Positions 24,977-33,594 of a stretch of 64,000 nucleotides of DNA are shown here, in pieces. Below the pieces are notes generated by a model. It had not been told where the DNA came from. It worked only from the letters and a program-made list of their open reading frames with translations, and searched no databases. Source of the stretch: CAWDNM01 sp964521195 (GTDB lineage: Bacteria > Actinomycetota > Coriobacteriia > Anaerosomatales > JAAXUF01); the NCBI GenBank assembly GCA_964521195.1, contig CAZFRE010000004.1, forward strand, positions 1 to 64,000, given 5' to 3'. Position 1 is the stretch's first letter. The number at the start of each line of letters is the position of its first letter. The translations under genes and the position numbers were made by a program.

Positions 24977-25464
24977 CGGGCTTCCTCCTGGTGATCGGTG
25001 CCGGCGCCGACGGGCGCGGCGGTCTTCTCGGCGGTCAGGGCGGCCTCGCGGGCGCGGGCCTCGGCTTGCTTCTTGTACTTGCGGCCTTCGAGCAAGTGCT
25101 TGATGCCTTCGATCGCGTAGCCCTTCTTCCAGGACTTCGGACCGGAGTAGCGCATCATCGTGGTCTGCCAGTCGCGCTCATCGGACTTGTAGCAGTGGGT
25201 GTCGCAGTAGGCGCAGAACGGCTTCGGGTCCTTGGGGCAGTACGCGCGGCGCTTCTCGGCGTAGGCGAGGTGCGCCTCGCACTCGTCGCAGAGCACGAGC
25301 TTGGTGCGCGAGTAGATGCCGAGTTCGGCCGCGTCGGTGTGCGGCGCGTGACGCTCTCGGTCGCGGTGGTGGCCGTCGCACCAGATCTGGATGAAGTCGG
25401 CCACGGTGACGGTGTCGGTCGCGACCTCCTTGTCCTGCATCTTGGTGACGAAGCGCTCGTTCAA
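24973..25464 (-). CDS. ygbA: YgbA-family (nitrous oxide-stimulated promoter family) protein
   Basis: A 163-residue protein with the Cys/His pattern of this family: WCDGHH, LVLCDECEAHLAYAEKR, YCPKDPKPFCAYCDTHCY and MMRYSGPKSW. In E. coli, ygbA is controlled by the NO sensor NsrR, and its product is linked to recovery from nitrosative stress. The C-terminus (about residues 125-163) is a charged helix. The start appears to be TTG at 25464 with AAAGGCAG upstream; an ATG at 25440 has no ribosome site. It is the first gene of the ygbA-ferredoxin-hcp-cytochrome operon, and a Crp/Fnr gene lies divergently upstream. Confidence 0.85.
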   Translation of the reverse strand: MNERFVTKMQDKEVATDTVTVADFIQIWCDGHHRDRERHAPHTDAAELGIYSRTKLVLCDECEAHLAYAEKRRAYCPKDPKPFCAYCDTHCYKSDERDWQTTMMRYSGPKSWKKGYAIEGIKHLLEGRKYKKQAEARAREAALTAEKTAAPVGAGTDHQEEAR

Positions 25465-25571
25465 GTCGCTGCCTTTCGCGTGTCACATGCGGCGTGGCGC
25501 TGCGTGCGTGCTGCGATACGTCCCGAATCCGTGGTGCCTCGAGACAGTACCCGCCGCCGAGGCGACCGTTC

Positions 25572-25587
25572 TTTGACGCCGGTCAAA
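25572..25587. promoter_or_regulatory. Crp/Fnr-type palindrome upstream of ygbA-hcp operon
   Basis: TTTGAC-GCCG-GTCAAA is a perfect 6-bp inverted repeat with a 4-base spacer, the geometry of FNR boxes. It is in the gap between ygbA (108 bases away) and the divergent Crp/Fnr gene (144 bases away), so it is the best candidate operator for that regulator. Confidence 0.65.
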
Positions 25588-25600
25588 TGTGACCAGAAAA

Positions 25601-25614
25601 GTAGGAAATCCTAC
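25601..25614. promoter_or_regulatory. Second perfect palindrome in the same gap
   Basis: GTAGGA-AA-TCCTAC is a perfect 14-bp palindrome 13 bases from the Crp/Fnr-type box. It does not resemble an FNR half-site, so it may bind a second regulator, for example an Rrf2-type NO sensor, or be chance. Confidence 0.45.
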
Positions 25615-25731
25615 GGACCGGTGCCGCCGAGCGGCCCCCCACGGTCGGCTCCATGCACCCCGGCGGGGCAGAACCTGCGCCTTCGCGGTATCGTTTACCC
25701 GTCCGCAACCCGATCAATCGAAGGAGCTCGC

Positions 25732-26448
25732 GTGGCTGCGACCGCCGAGATTCGTCCCGACGTACTCGCCGCACTACGCGCGTGCCGCCTCTGGCGCACC
25801 GCGTCAGACGCTGCAGTCGAGGCCCTCGCTCGCCGAGCCACCGTGCGCGACGTCCCCCGCGGAGCCAGCCTCGCGCGTGAGGGCGAACCCGCCGAGGAGT
25901 TCGGCGTGCTCGTGGCCGGCAAGGCGCGCGTGTTCTACCTGGGCGCCGACGGCCGGCAGATCACCTTCGAGACGATCGAGGCCGGCGAGCCGCTCGCAGC
26001 CGTCGCGGCGATCGCCGGCACGCGATACCCGGCCAACATCGAGGCGGCGACGCCCGCTACCATCGCGTGCCTCCCCACCGAGGCACTCTTCGACCTGCTC
26101 GCCGCCGAGCCGCAGGTCGCCCGCACGCTCGTCACCGACCTCGCGAACCGCGTCGTCAATTTCACGCAGGTCGTCTCCACGCTCGCACTCGACGTGCCCG
26201 CCCGCGTGGCGCGCTACGTCTTCCAGCGCTCGCTGCAGTCCGGCCGGCCCACGCCCCAGGGGCTCGAGGTGTCGCTCGGGATGAAGAAGGGCGAGCTCGC
26301 GATGGCGCTCGGCACGGTGCCGGAGACGCTCTCGCGCGCGTTCGCGCGGCTCAAGGACGACGGCATCCTCGAGGTGCACGGCCAGACGGTGACCATCTTC
26401 GATGTGCGTGCGCTCGCCGCACTCGGCAGTGGCTACGAGGAGGGCTAG
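25732..26448 (+). CDS. Crp/Fnr-family transcriptional regulator
   Basis: A 238-residue regulator with an N-terminal cyclic-nucleotide-binding-like beta barrel (residues 25-135, FGVLVAGKARVFYLGADGR), a long dimerisation helix and a C-terminal winged helix (GMKKGELAMALGTVPETLSRAFARL). There is no N-terminal Cys cluster, so it is not an Fe-S FNR; haem or direct ligand sensing as in HcpR/DNR-type proteins is possible. GTG at 25732 follows AAGGAG by six bases. It is divergent from ygbA-ferredoxin-hcp and is the likely regulator of that operon, through the palindrome at 25572-25587. Confidence 0.88.
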   Translation: MAATAEIRPDVLAALRACRLWRTASDAAVEALARRATVRDVPRGASLAREGEPAEEFGVLVAGKARVFYLGADGRQITFETIEAGEPLAAVAAIAGTRYPANIEAATPATIACLPTEALFDLLAAEPQVARTLVTDLANRVVNFTQVVSTLALDVPARVARYVFQRSLQSGRPTPQGLEVSLGMKKGELAMALGTVPETLSRAFARLKDDGILEVHGQTVTIFDVRALAALGSGYEEG

Positions 26449-26449
26449 C

Positions 26450-28729
26450 GTGCGACCGCGGCGTCTGACGCTGCTCGCAGCATGCGCGATCGTGCTGGTC
26501 GCGGTTGCGGCGGTCGCGGCGAGCCCGTGCGCTGATGCCTTGGCGGCCATGCGCACCCGAAAGACCGGCCCCGCCGCCGCGCTGATGCGCCCCGCCCCCG
26601 GCCCCGTCGTCGGACCACGCGCGATCATCGTGCTTGTCGACCAGGTCGGCTACGGCGAGGTCGCGGGCGGCGAGTACCCCGGATTCGCGGCGCTCTCCGA
26701 CCGCGGCAGCGTGGCGCTCTCCACGATCCCGCTCGGCACCGGCGGCAAGAACGGCTCGGCGTACGCGACCATCGGCAACGGAGCGCCCATCTCGACGCGC
26801 GCGGTGCGATCCGAGCTCTCCAACGGCTTCAACGCCACCGAGACGGTCGACGCGACCGCGGCCGTCGTCGCGTACGCGCGCAACACCGGTGAGCCCACGA
26901 CCGCGCGCGTCGTCAATCCGGACATCGTCGCGTTCTCCGACGCGTTCACGCGTGGCGGAGGCGGTCGCGCGGCGGGCGGGCTCGCGAACTCGCTGCGGGC
27001 GGCGGGCCTCTCGGCGGCGCTGCTCGGCAACGCCGACGGCAGCGAGCCGGATTCGCTCGACCGCAGTGCGATGCTCGTGGCCATGGACGCGTCGGGCACC
27101 GTGGCTGCGGGCGACGTGGGGAGCTCGCTCGTCGTGACCGACCTCGCGGCCCCGCTCGGCGTGCGCACCGACTTCACGCGACTCGAGGAGCTGCTGCGCA
27201 GCGCGCTTCCCAGCTCGACGCTCGTGGTGGCCGAGACAGGCGACCTGCAGCGCGCCCGCGTCGAGGGTCCGCTCGCGACCTCCGACGCTGCTGCGGCCGC
27301 GCACCGGGACGCGCTCCGGCGCACCGATGCGTTCCTCCAGCGGATCATCGGTCTCGCGAACAAGGACACGCTGATCGTGGTCGCATCGACCTCGGTACCC
27401 GCATCCGATACCGCCGCCGGCCGGTCGCTCGCGCCGGTCTGGCTCGTGGGCGGCGGCTTCCCTGCGGGTGGCATCCTCTCGAGCGCGACCACACGCCGCA
27501 CCGGCGTGATCGCGCTGCACGACATCGCGCCGACCGTGTTGCTCCACCTCGATGTGAAGCGCGCGCAGCCGATGATCGGCCTCGTCCTGTCCGGCAAGGA
27601 AGAGCCCGCCCGCCGAGAGATGCTGCTCACCACGCTCCAGCGCGCCGGCGCGCAGCACAGCCAGCGCGCCACCGCCGTGGCCGCCTTCATCTTTCTGCAG
27701 ACGCTGCTGTTCGCGCTGCTCGCGATTCCCTGGCTGCAGCGGCGCATCGTCGCCGGCCGCTGGTGGTGGACGCTGCCCTACGCGTGCGGCTGTGCGGCCC
27801 TCGCGATCGTGCTCGCGCCTGCGCTCGGGTCACCCGAGCTCGGTACCGCGCTCACCACGGTCGCGCTCATCGCGCTCGCGTGCGCGGTCGCGCTTGCGGC
27901 CATTCGCGATCGCGTACTCGCGCTCGGCGTGCTCGCGACCGCCACCGCCGGCGTGATCGCGGCCGATCTCGCAGCCGGCGCCCCACTCGCACGCTGGTCG
28001 TTCCTCGGCTACGACCTCGTGGTGGGCGGCCGGTTCTACGGCGTCGGCAACGAGTACGAGGGCGTGCTCATCGGCGCGGCGGTGGTCGGCTCGGCATGTC
28101 TGGTCGCGATCTCGGGGCGGCACCGGCGCTTCGCGGTCGCAGCGGTGGGTCTGGGGTGCCTCGCGTTCATCGGGATGTTCGCGCTACCACGGCTGGGTGC
28201 GGATGCTGGCGGTGCGCTCGCCGCGGCGATCGGTGTGGGTGTCACGTTCTACGGCTTCGCGGGCGGCCGCTTCACGGTCAAGAGAGTGCTCGTACTCGCC
28301 GGCGTGCTGCTCGCGCTCGGTGTAGCCGGCATCGCGATCGCGAGCCTGTTCGGCGGGACCGGCAACTCGCACGTGGGCCGCTTCCTCGCGCGCCTCGCCC
28401 GTGGTGACCTCGGCTTCGCGTGGACACTCGTCTCGGGCAAGCTGCGCGCGAACTACCACCTGTTCGTCACCTCGCCGTGGCGCTCCGTGCTCGTCGCAGC
28501 CGTCGCCGCGATCGCGGTCATCGGTGTGCGCTACCGGGCGGTGCTCCACCGCGCCTACGGCCTCGCGCCCGATCTCGCTCGCGGCATCCCCGGGCTCATC
28601 GCCGGCGGCGTCGCGGTACTGCTGCTCAACGACTCCGGCGTCATCGCGCTCGCGACGCTCGCGCCGTTCGCGATGCTGCTGCTGCTCACGCTCATCTCGC
28701 TCGCCCTCGCCGAGGAGCCCGCGCCGTGA
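26450..28729 (+). CDS. Alkaline-phosphatase-like domain fused to polytopic membrane domain
   Basis: A 759-residue protein. A signal/anchor helix (residues 6-32) precedes an extracytoplasmic domain with an alkaline-phosphatase-superfamily look (VLVDQVGYGE near the start, HDIAPTVLLHLDV near its end, about residue 370). The C-terminal half has around ten helices. Canonical metal ligands are not all recognisable, so catalysis is unsure. GTG at 26450 begins one base after the Crp/Fnr stop and follows GAGGAGGG. Its end overlaps the next glycosyltransferase gene by four bases (GTGA). The pair probably modifies a cell-envelope polymer or lipid. Confidence 0.6.
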   Translation: MRPRRLTLLAACAIVLVAVAAVAASPCADALAAMRTRKTGPAAALMRPAPGPVVGPRAIIVLVDQVGYGEVAGGEYPGFAALSDRGSVALSTIPLGTGGKNGSAYATIGNGAPISTRAVRSELSNGFNATETVDATAAVVAYARNTGEPTTARVVNPDIVAFSDAFTRGGGGRAAGGLANSLRAAGLSAALLGNADGSEPDSLDRSAMLVAMDASGTVAAGDVGSSLVVTDLAAPLGVRTDFTRLEELLRSALPSSTLVVAETGDLQRARVEGPLATSDAAAAAHRDALRRTDAFLQRIIGLANKDTLIVVASTSVPASDTAAGRSLAPVWLVGGGFPAGGILSSATTRRTGVIALHDIAPTVLLHLDVKRAQPMIGLVLSGKEEPARREMLLTTLQRAGAQHSQRATAVAAFIFLQTLLFALLAIPWLQRRIVAGRWWWTLPYACGCAALAIVLAPALGSPELGTALTTVALIALACAVALAAIRDRVLALGVLATATAGVIAADLAAGAPLARWSFLGYDLVVGGRFYGVGNEYEGVLIGAAVVGSACLVAISGRHRRFAVAAVGLGCLAFIGMFALPRLGADAGGALAAAIGVGVTFYGFAGGRFTVKRVLVLAGVLLALGVAGIAIASLFGGTGNSHVGRFLARLARGDLGFAWTLVSGKLRANYHLFVTSPWRSVLVAAVAAIAVIGVRYRAVLHRAYGLAPDLARGIPGLIAGGVAVLLLNDSGVIALATLAPFAMLLLLTLISLALAEEPAP

Positions 28730-29952
28730 GCTGGCTCGAGCGCACCTACGACCTGACGCGCCGCCAGGCTGTGGCGCTGCTCGGGATCTTGGGTGTGGCG
28801 ACCGCTGCCCGCGTGTGGTGGCTGCTCTCGCATGCGTTCGCGCGCGAGGTCGGCACCCCCGACGAGCTCGGCTACGTCGCCGTCGCACGGCAGCTCATCG
28901 AACGCGGCTTCTACGGCTACAACGCGACGGTGCCCAACGCGTTCACCGTGCCCGGCTACCCGCTGTTCGTCGCAGCCATCTTCAAGGTCGCGCGGCTGCT
29001 GGGCCTGACCGGCGGCGCCGAGTTCGCGGCCGTCAAGGCGGTGCAGCTCGTACTCGGCATACTCGCGGTGTGGCTCGTCTTCGTGCTGGGCCACCGCGTC
29101 GCCGGCGCGCGGGCCGGGCTGATCGCCTCGGCGGTCATGGCGGTCTACCCCTCGGCGATGATGGCGCAAAGCCGAATCCTCACCGAATCGCTGTTCACGG
29201 TGCTCCTCCTCGGCTGGCTGCTCGTGGCGCTCACGCTACGTGAACGGCGCGCGTGGCAGTGGCACGCGGTGCTCGGCGCGTGGCTCGCGGTCATGGTGCT
29301 CGTGCGGCCGACGATCGCGCTGCTCGGCGTGGTGCTGTACGCCATCGACCTCGCCGAGAACCGTGACTGGCACTTCGCGCTCAACTCGCTCGTGGCGCTG
29401 CTCGCCTTCTGCCTCGTGATGTCGCCGTGGTGGGTGCGCAACCGCGTCGTGTTGCACGAGACGGTGCTGCTCGCCACCCAGACCGGCAACCCGATGCTGC
29501 GCGGCACCGACCCGTGGGACCCCTACGACAAGGTCGGCCCGTCGATCATTGCCGGTGTCGCCGAGGCGGACATGGCCACCGTCGCGAAGGCCCGCATCGC
29601 CGCCGGATTCCGAGATGACACCGCGAACTTCCTCGCCTGGTTCACTGTGGGCAAGTGGTGGTACTTGTGGCGCATGCCGTGGTACGAGGGCGGCTGGTTC
29701 TCTCGGCTGATCCACTGGGTGTTCGTGCTCGGGCTCGGATGGGTCGGCGTGGCGTGGGGGCTGTTCGACCGGCGCGTGCGGCTGCTGTCGTGGAGCGTGC
29801 TCGCGCTCACGCTCGCACAGCTCGCGTTCATCCCGATCCCGCGCTACGTCGTGCCGCTCACCCCGCTCGCGATGGTACTGGCGGCGTGGGTCGTCACACG
29901 GCTGTGGGAGCGGTTCAGCCCGCCAGCCGAAAGTCCGTCTGCGCAGGACTGA
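28726..29952 (+). CDS. GT39/ArnT-like membrane glycosyltransferase
   Basis: A 408-residue protein with about ten helices. The first extracytoplasmic loop has TPDELGYVAVARQLI, with acidic residues where GT-C enzymes carry their catalytic Asp; VRPTIALLGVVL and SPWWVRNRVV are further family features. Such enzymes transfer sugars from polyprenyl-phosphate donors on the outer face of the membrane. The start overlaps the upstream phosphatase-like gene (GTGA), so they are translationally coupled. Substrate unknown. The polyprenol-phosphate sugar synthase at 1718-2461 could supply its donor. Confidence 0.75.
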   Translation: MSWLERTYDLTRRQAVALLGILGVATAARVWWLLSHAFAREVGTPDELGYVAVARQLIERGFYGYNATVPNAFTVPGYPLFVAAIFKVARLLGLTGGAEFAAVKAVQLVLGILAVWLVFVLGHRVAGARAGLIASAVMAVYPSAMMAQSRILTESLFTVLLLGWLLVALTLRERRAWQWHAVLGAWLAVMVLVRPTIALLGVVLYAIDLAENRDWHFALNSLVALLAFCLVMSPWWVRNRVVLHETVLLATQTGNPMLRGTDPWDPYDKVGPSIIAGVAEADMATVAKARIAAGFRDDTANFLAWFTVGKWWYLWRMPWYEGGWFSRLIHWVFVLGLGWVGVAWGLFDRRVRLLSWSVLALTLAQLAFIPIPRYVVPLTPLAMVLAAWVVTRLWERFSPPAESPSAQD

Positions 29953-30018
29953 GCACGACGATCGTCTGGAACGTGCCGAGCCCGAGCAGGTGCGAATCGC
30001 CCGAGACGCGATGCAAGC

Positions 30019-30786
30019 CTACGCAGTCGGCTCCCCAGCCGCCTCACGTGCCCGCCGCTCGCGCCCAGCCTCCACCGACTCCTTCACGCCCTTCTCGAGC
30101 GTGCCGGCCATCAGGAACCCCGCGAGCAGGATCGCCGAGGCGACCATCTCGGCGGGGTAGAGGCCGACGCTCACGCCGGCCCGCGCCATGCTGCCCGCGG
30201 CTGCGATGCAGATCGTACCGAGCGCGATGAGCACGTTAGCCCACATGCGGTACGCGAACTCCTTCTTGCGAGCGAACCGCCAGATCGAGACAAGCGCGCC
30301 GCCGAGCAGGAAGAACGTGCCGGTGATGTTGAACGGCAGCGACATGATTCGCGGAAACGATCCGGCCAGGCCGAGCGCCTGCCCGCCCACGGTGATGCCG
30401 GGGACGAGCTTCTCGAGGCGCAGCGTCGCGGTGAATGCACCCCACAGGAAGACGACCTCCCACCCGAGCAGCATCCCCAGGTAGATGTGCGGCCCCATCT
30501 TCTTCTTGGCGAGCAGGTAGTAGGACCCGAGGCCGAGGTATCCCACCATCGATGCCGCGAGCACGATGTAGAACCGGTACACCGTCGGGTTCCACACGCC
30601 CATCAACTCCGACACCGCCTCCATCAGTGCGGCGACCGCGTACATGAGCAGGCCGACGGTCCACGCCATCTGATGCGGCTTGCGGCGGTCAAGCCACTGC
30701 CTGAAGACGAGCCACGTGAAGATGAAGCCGAGAACAGCCGTCAGTGCCGGCCACCACCAACCCGACCAGAACTCGATCGCGCTCAC
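30019..30786 (-). CDS. Seven-helix membrane protein of unknown function
   Basis: A 255-residue protein with about seven hydrophobic segments and a basic/acidic C-terminal tail (residues 230-255). Residues such as HQMAW, LMEAVSELMG and GWEVVFLWG place charged or polar groups inside helices. I do not recognise the family. GTG at 30786 with AAGGGGGG upstream is better than the in-frame start at 30804. It lies 49 bases after the end of the next unknown gene on the same strand and may share its transcript. It converges with the glycosyltransferase gene. Confidence 0.6.
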   Translation of the reverse strand: MSAIEFWSGWWWPALTAVLGFIFTWLVFRQWLDRRKPHQMAWTVGLLMYAVAALMEAVSELMGVWNPTVYRFYIVLAASMVGYLGLGSYYLLAKKKMGPHIYLGMLLGWEVVFLWGAFTATLRLEKLVPGITVGGQALGLAGSFPRIMSLPFNITGTFFLLGGALVSIWRFARKKEFAYRMWANVLIALGTICIAAAGSMARAGVSVGLYPAEMVASAILLAGFLMAGTLEKGVKESVEAGRERRAREAAGEPTA

Positions 30787-30835
30787 GCGCCCCCCTTTCG
30801 TCACACGTGCCGCACTGCGCGGCGCCGTGAGTCAC

Positions 30836-31768
30836 TCACATAGTGCGAAGCGCCTCGTCTGCCTCGTCGGCCTTCTCGCGAGCCTTGAAGTACGCACTGG
30901 TCGTAGCGGTCGCGAGTGCACGGTAGGCGTTCTCAACAGCATTCGACGGCGAAGGCGGCAGCTCCTTGGCGGCCGCCACCGCCTTGGCGTCAAGGGTGTT
31001 GTAGCGCGCGATCAGGTCGTTCGCGCGCGCGGGATTGCCCGCGAGCCACGCCTTGTTCGCCGAAGACGACAGGGAGACCAGCGCGATCCGAGAGTCCGCG
31101 TAGTCGACGAAGACCGCCAGATCAGCATCTGGAAACGCGGTCGCCGCCTCGCTGAACAGGTCGCGCGCCTCAGCGAACCCCGCGGCCGCGGTCTTGTTGG
31201 TCTCAAGCGCACTTGAGACGCTCGCCTTGGTGAGCTTGTTGTAGTCGGCGACCGCCTGCTTGGCGAGCTGGTCGGCCGCAAGCGTCTTCGTCCACCCCTG
31301 GGTCGCCAGCGCATGAGCAGCCGCGGCGCCCTTTGCGGCAGCAAGGATGTCGCGCGAACTCTCCAGCGTGTCGATGCGCGCCTTCGCAGCCGCCCCGACA
31401 AGCACCGCCTGCTCCTGCTCGTCATCGGTGAGCTTCTCGGTCCCCGAGTTCGCGAGCTCGATCACCCGCGTGAGCTTCTCTTGCGCGGAGTCGATACGCG
31501 GCACCACGGCGACCGCTCGGCCGGCAGCCTCCGCACCGACGGGCGAGTGCACGATCTCATCGACGGCGGCGAGCGTCGAGTCGGTATCCTTGAGCAGCGC
31601 GATCGCCTCGTCGAGCTGCTTGGCCGCGGCCAATCGACCCTCGATCAAGCCCCACCCGAGTGCCATCACCCCAGCCGTCACGACAATGCCGAGCACGATG
31701 AGCGTCGTCCAGATCCGACGGTCGCGCCGCACCTCGTCGAGTTCGGCCTGCGTCATCTCGTCGGACAT
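30836..31768 (-). CDS. Single-span membrane protein with Ala-rich helical outer domain
   Basis: A 310-residue protein. A 19-residue charged N-terminus is followed by one helix (about 20-42), and the rest is Ala/Lys/Asp/Glu-rich and predicted to be a long helical bundle outside the cell. No enzymatic motif is visible. ATG at 31768 follows GAGAGG. It is the upstream member of a possible two-gene unit with the seven-helix protein. Role unknown; the layout resembles sensor-like or scaffolding proteins, but that is only a comparison of shape. Confidence 0.6.
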   Translation of the reverse strand: MSDEMTQAELDEVRRDRRIWTTLIVLGIVVTAGVMALGWGLIEGRLAAAKQLDEAIALLKDTDSTLAAVDEIVHSPVGAEAAGRAVAVVPRIDSAQEKLTRVIELANSGTEKLTDDEQEQAVLVGAAAKARIDTLESSRDILAAAKGAAAAHALATQGWTKTLAADQLAKQAVADYNKLTKASVSSALETNKTAAAGFAEARDLFSEAATAFPDADLAVFVDYADSRIALVSLSSSANKAWLAGNPARANDLIARYNTLDAKAVAAAKELPPSPSNAVENAYRALATATTSAYFKAREKADEADEALRTM

Positions 31769-31880
31769 CGGTTCCTCTCGGCTGACTGTCTCCGTGGTGG
31801 TCCGTCGCCTTTGCGCCGCAACCCCCGCTCACTTGTACCGCACAGCCGGGCCCGGTGGAAGGGACTGCAACGCTACACGC

Positions 31881-31909
31881 TTGACCTCGCTTCGCCGCGC
31901 GGGTACCGT
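31881..31909 (+). promoter_or_regulatory. Promoter of arsR module A
   Basis: TTGACC at 31881-31886 and TACCGT at 31904-31909 are 17 bases apart, a good sigma-70-type promoter. The predicted transcript start, near 31916, is immediately before the ArsR-type operator at 31918. Confidence 0.65.
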
Positions 31910-31917
31910 CACATTAG

Positions 31918-31933
31918 TTCGAATTTCTTCGAA
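31918..31933. promoter_or_regulatory. ArsR-type operator 1 (TTCGA-N6-TCGAA)
   Basis: TTCGA-ATTTCT-TCGAA, a perfect 5-bp inverted repeat with 6-base spacer, is placed at the predicted transcription start of arsR module A, where a bound repressor would block transcription. Confidence 0.75.
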
Positions 31934-31947
31934 GTAAGGGCATCCTC

Positions 31948-32259
31948 GTGACACAGGCGGGTACGCAAGTCCAACTGGATGAGATCTTCAAGGCTCTCGC
32001 CTCCGAGCACCGACGTGAGATCCTTCGCGTCCTCAGCGCCTCGACTCCCGTCGAGGGGAAGACCTGCTGCGCGGCCGACGAGGTCTGCGCGTGCAAGATC
32101 TCCGACCACCTCGGTCTTTCCGCTTCGACGGTGTCGCACCACATGTCCGTCCTTCGCACTGCCGGGCTCGTCGACGGGCGCAAGGACGGCACGTGGACGT
32201 ATTACACGCTGCGTCGCGATGCTCTGGATGCGGCCGCGGCGGAGCTCAAGCGTCTGTAG
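31948..32259 (+). CDS. arsR: ArsR/SmtB-family metalloid-responsive repressor (module A)
   Basis: A 103-residue winged-helix repressor. The helix-turn-helix is LGLSASTVSHHMSVLRTAGL. Just before it, EVCACKI (C47, C49) corresponds to the ELCVCDL As(III)-binding motif of classical ArsR, and a Cys pair C40-C41 lies nearby, so trivalent arsenic or antimony is the expected inducer. GTG at 31948. It heads a five-gene unit with a thioredoxin-like protein, permease, membrane thioredoxin-fold protein and CcdA. It probably represses its own promoter through the palindrome 15 bases upstream of the start. Confidence 0.9.
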   Translation: MTQAGTQVQLDEIFKALASEHRREILRVLSASTPVEGKTCCAADEVCACKISDHLGLSASTVSHHMSVLRTAGLVDGRKDGTWTYYTLRRDALDAAAAELKRL

Positions 32260-32313
32260 AGCCCTCGTGCATCACCCGACGGGCACACCGCTCGGTTCTG
32301 CCCGCACAGATAG

Positions 32314-32329
32314 TTCGAACGATTTCGAT
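32314..32329. promoter_or_regulatory. ArsR-type operator 2 (TTCGA-N6-TCGAT)
   Basis: Same motif as the three other sites, with one mismatch in the right arm. It lies between arsR and the thioredoxin-like gene, 22 bases before the latter's start, suggesting a second regulated promoter inside module A. Confidence 0.6.
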
Positions 32330-32351
32330 GTATGTCGACGGAGGAGGCACG

Positions 32352-32591
32352 ATGGTCATCAAGGTCTTGGGATCCGGCTGCGCGAACTGTCACAGGCTTG
32401 AAGAGGTCGCACGTCAGGCGGTGACCCAGCTTGGCATCGAAGCCGAGATCGTGAAGGTCACAGACATGAAGGACATCATGTCCTACGGCGTGATGTCGAC
32501 GCCGGCGCTCGTTGTCGATGAGGAGCTCAAGCTCGCCGGACGAGTGCCCACCCTCGATCAGGTCGTCGCGCTCCTATCGCGCGCCGGCTAG
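32352..32591 (+). CDS. Small thioredoxin-like protein (CANC)
   Basis: A 79-residue protein of the MTH895/TM0996 type (thioredoxin_3). The redox site is C10-A-N-C13 (VLGSGCANCHRLE), and MSTPALVVDEEL is the cis-Pro loop. Proteins of this type are often found beside ArsP-like permeases, with presumed thiol-disulfide roles. ATG at 32352 has a strong AGGAGG. It lies 27 bases upstream of the permease gene. It probably reduces a cytoplasmic partner or presents the metalloid to the permease; this is inference. Confidence 0.85.
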   Translation: MVIKVLGSGCANCHRLEEVARQAVTQLGIEAEIVKVTDMKDIMSYGVMSTPALVVDEELKLAGRVPTLDQVVALLSRAG

Positions 32592-32618
32592 CACACACCA
32601 CCCGACCGGAGGCGCGAC

Positions 32619-33587
32619 GTGGATCCGTTCTACCCGCTGCAACTGCTCTCAGACTGGCTGACCTACACCGTGCTTGGACTCGATCCTGAGAGCAAGCTCG
32701 GAGCCTCGGTCGACTTCTTTCTCTACGACGTCCCCAAGGTGCTCATCCTGCTCGCGGTGGTCATCTTCCTGGTGGCCATCGTCCGGTCGTTCTTCCCGCC
32801 CGAGAAGACCCGCACCCTGCTCTCGCACTCACGTCTCTACGGCGGCAACGTCGCAGCGGCCCTACTGGGCATCGTGACGCCGTTCTGCTCGTGCTCAGCG
32901 GTCCCACTGTTCATCGGCTTCGTCGAAAGCGGCGTACCCCTGGGCGTGACGTTCTCGTTCCTGGTCGCGAGCCCGATGATCAACGAAGTCGCGATCGTAC
33001 TTCTCGGCGGGATGTTCGGCTGGAAGATCGCGCTGCTCTACGTGGTCTCCGGCTTGGTCATTGCGATCACGAGCGGCATCTTCATCGGAAAGCTCGGGCT
33101 CGAGAGTTGGGTGGAAGAGTACGTGTACGAGATCCGCATGGGAGACGCCGGCGAGCTGCCGGAGCAGACGTGGCCCGAGCGGTTCGCCTACGCGCGCGGT
33201 TATGTCGCGGAGATCGTCGGCAAAGTGTGGCCGTACGTCGTCGGTGGCATCGCCATCGGCGCGGTCATGCACGGTTACATCCCGGACGACTTCCTCGCGC
33301 AGTACGCGAGCGCCGACAACCCACTCGCCGTGCCACTTGCCGTGCTGGTGGGCGTACCGCTCTACAGCAACGCCGCTGGCGTGGTCCCCCTCATCGGCGT
33401 CCTGACGCAGAAGGGCGTCTCGGTCGGGACGTCACTCGCGTTCATGATGGCTGTCGTCGGGCTCTCACTGCCCGAGGCGATCATCCTGCGCAAGGTGCTC
33501 AAGCCCAAGCTCATCGCCGTGTACTTCTCTGTGAATGCCGTGGGAATCATGGCGATCGGCTATCTGTTCAATGCGATTCTGAGGTAG
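32619..33587 (+). CDS. ArsP-type permease (PF03773-like)
   Basis: A 322-residue membrane protein with about eight helices. The signature TPFCSCSAVPLFIGF, with paired cysteines in a helix, and ASPMINEVAIVLLG identify the ArsP/DUF318 permease family, members of which export trivalent organoarsenicals; others handle different metals. A second conserved block is GVPLYSNAAGVVPLI. GTG at 32619 follows CGGAGG. Its neighbours (ArsR, CANC thioredoxin-like protein, TGA-containing thioredoxin, CcdA) argue for metalloid export with a redox component. The exact substrate cannot be read from the sequence. Confidence 0.82.
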   Translation: MDPFYPLQLLSDWLTYTVLGLDPESKLGASVDFFLYDVPKVLILLAVVIFLVAIVRSFFPPEKTRTLLSHSRLYGGNVAAALLGIVTPFCSCSAVPLFIGFVESGVPLGVTFSFLVASPMINEVAIVLLGGMFGWKIALLYVVSGLVIAITSGIFIGKLGLESWVEEYVYEIRMGDAGELPEQTWPERFAYARGYVAEIVGKVWPYVVGGIAIGAVMHGYIPDDFLAQYASADNPLAVPLAVLVGVPLYSNAAGVVPLIGVLTQKGVSVGTSLAFMMAVVGLSLPEAIILRKVLKPKLIAVYFSVNAVGIMAIGYLFNAILR

Positions 33588-33594
33588 GCATGCG

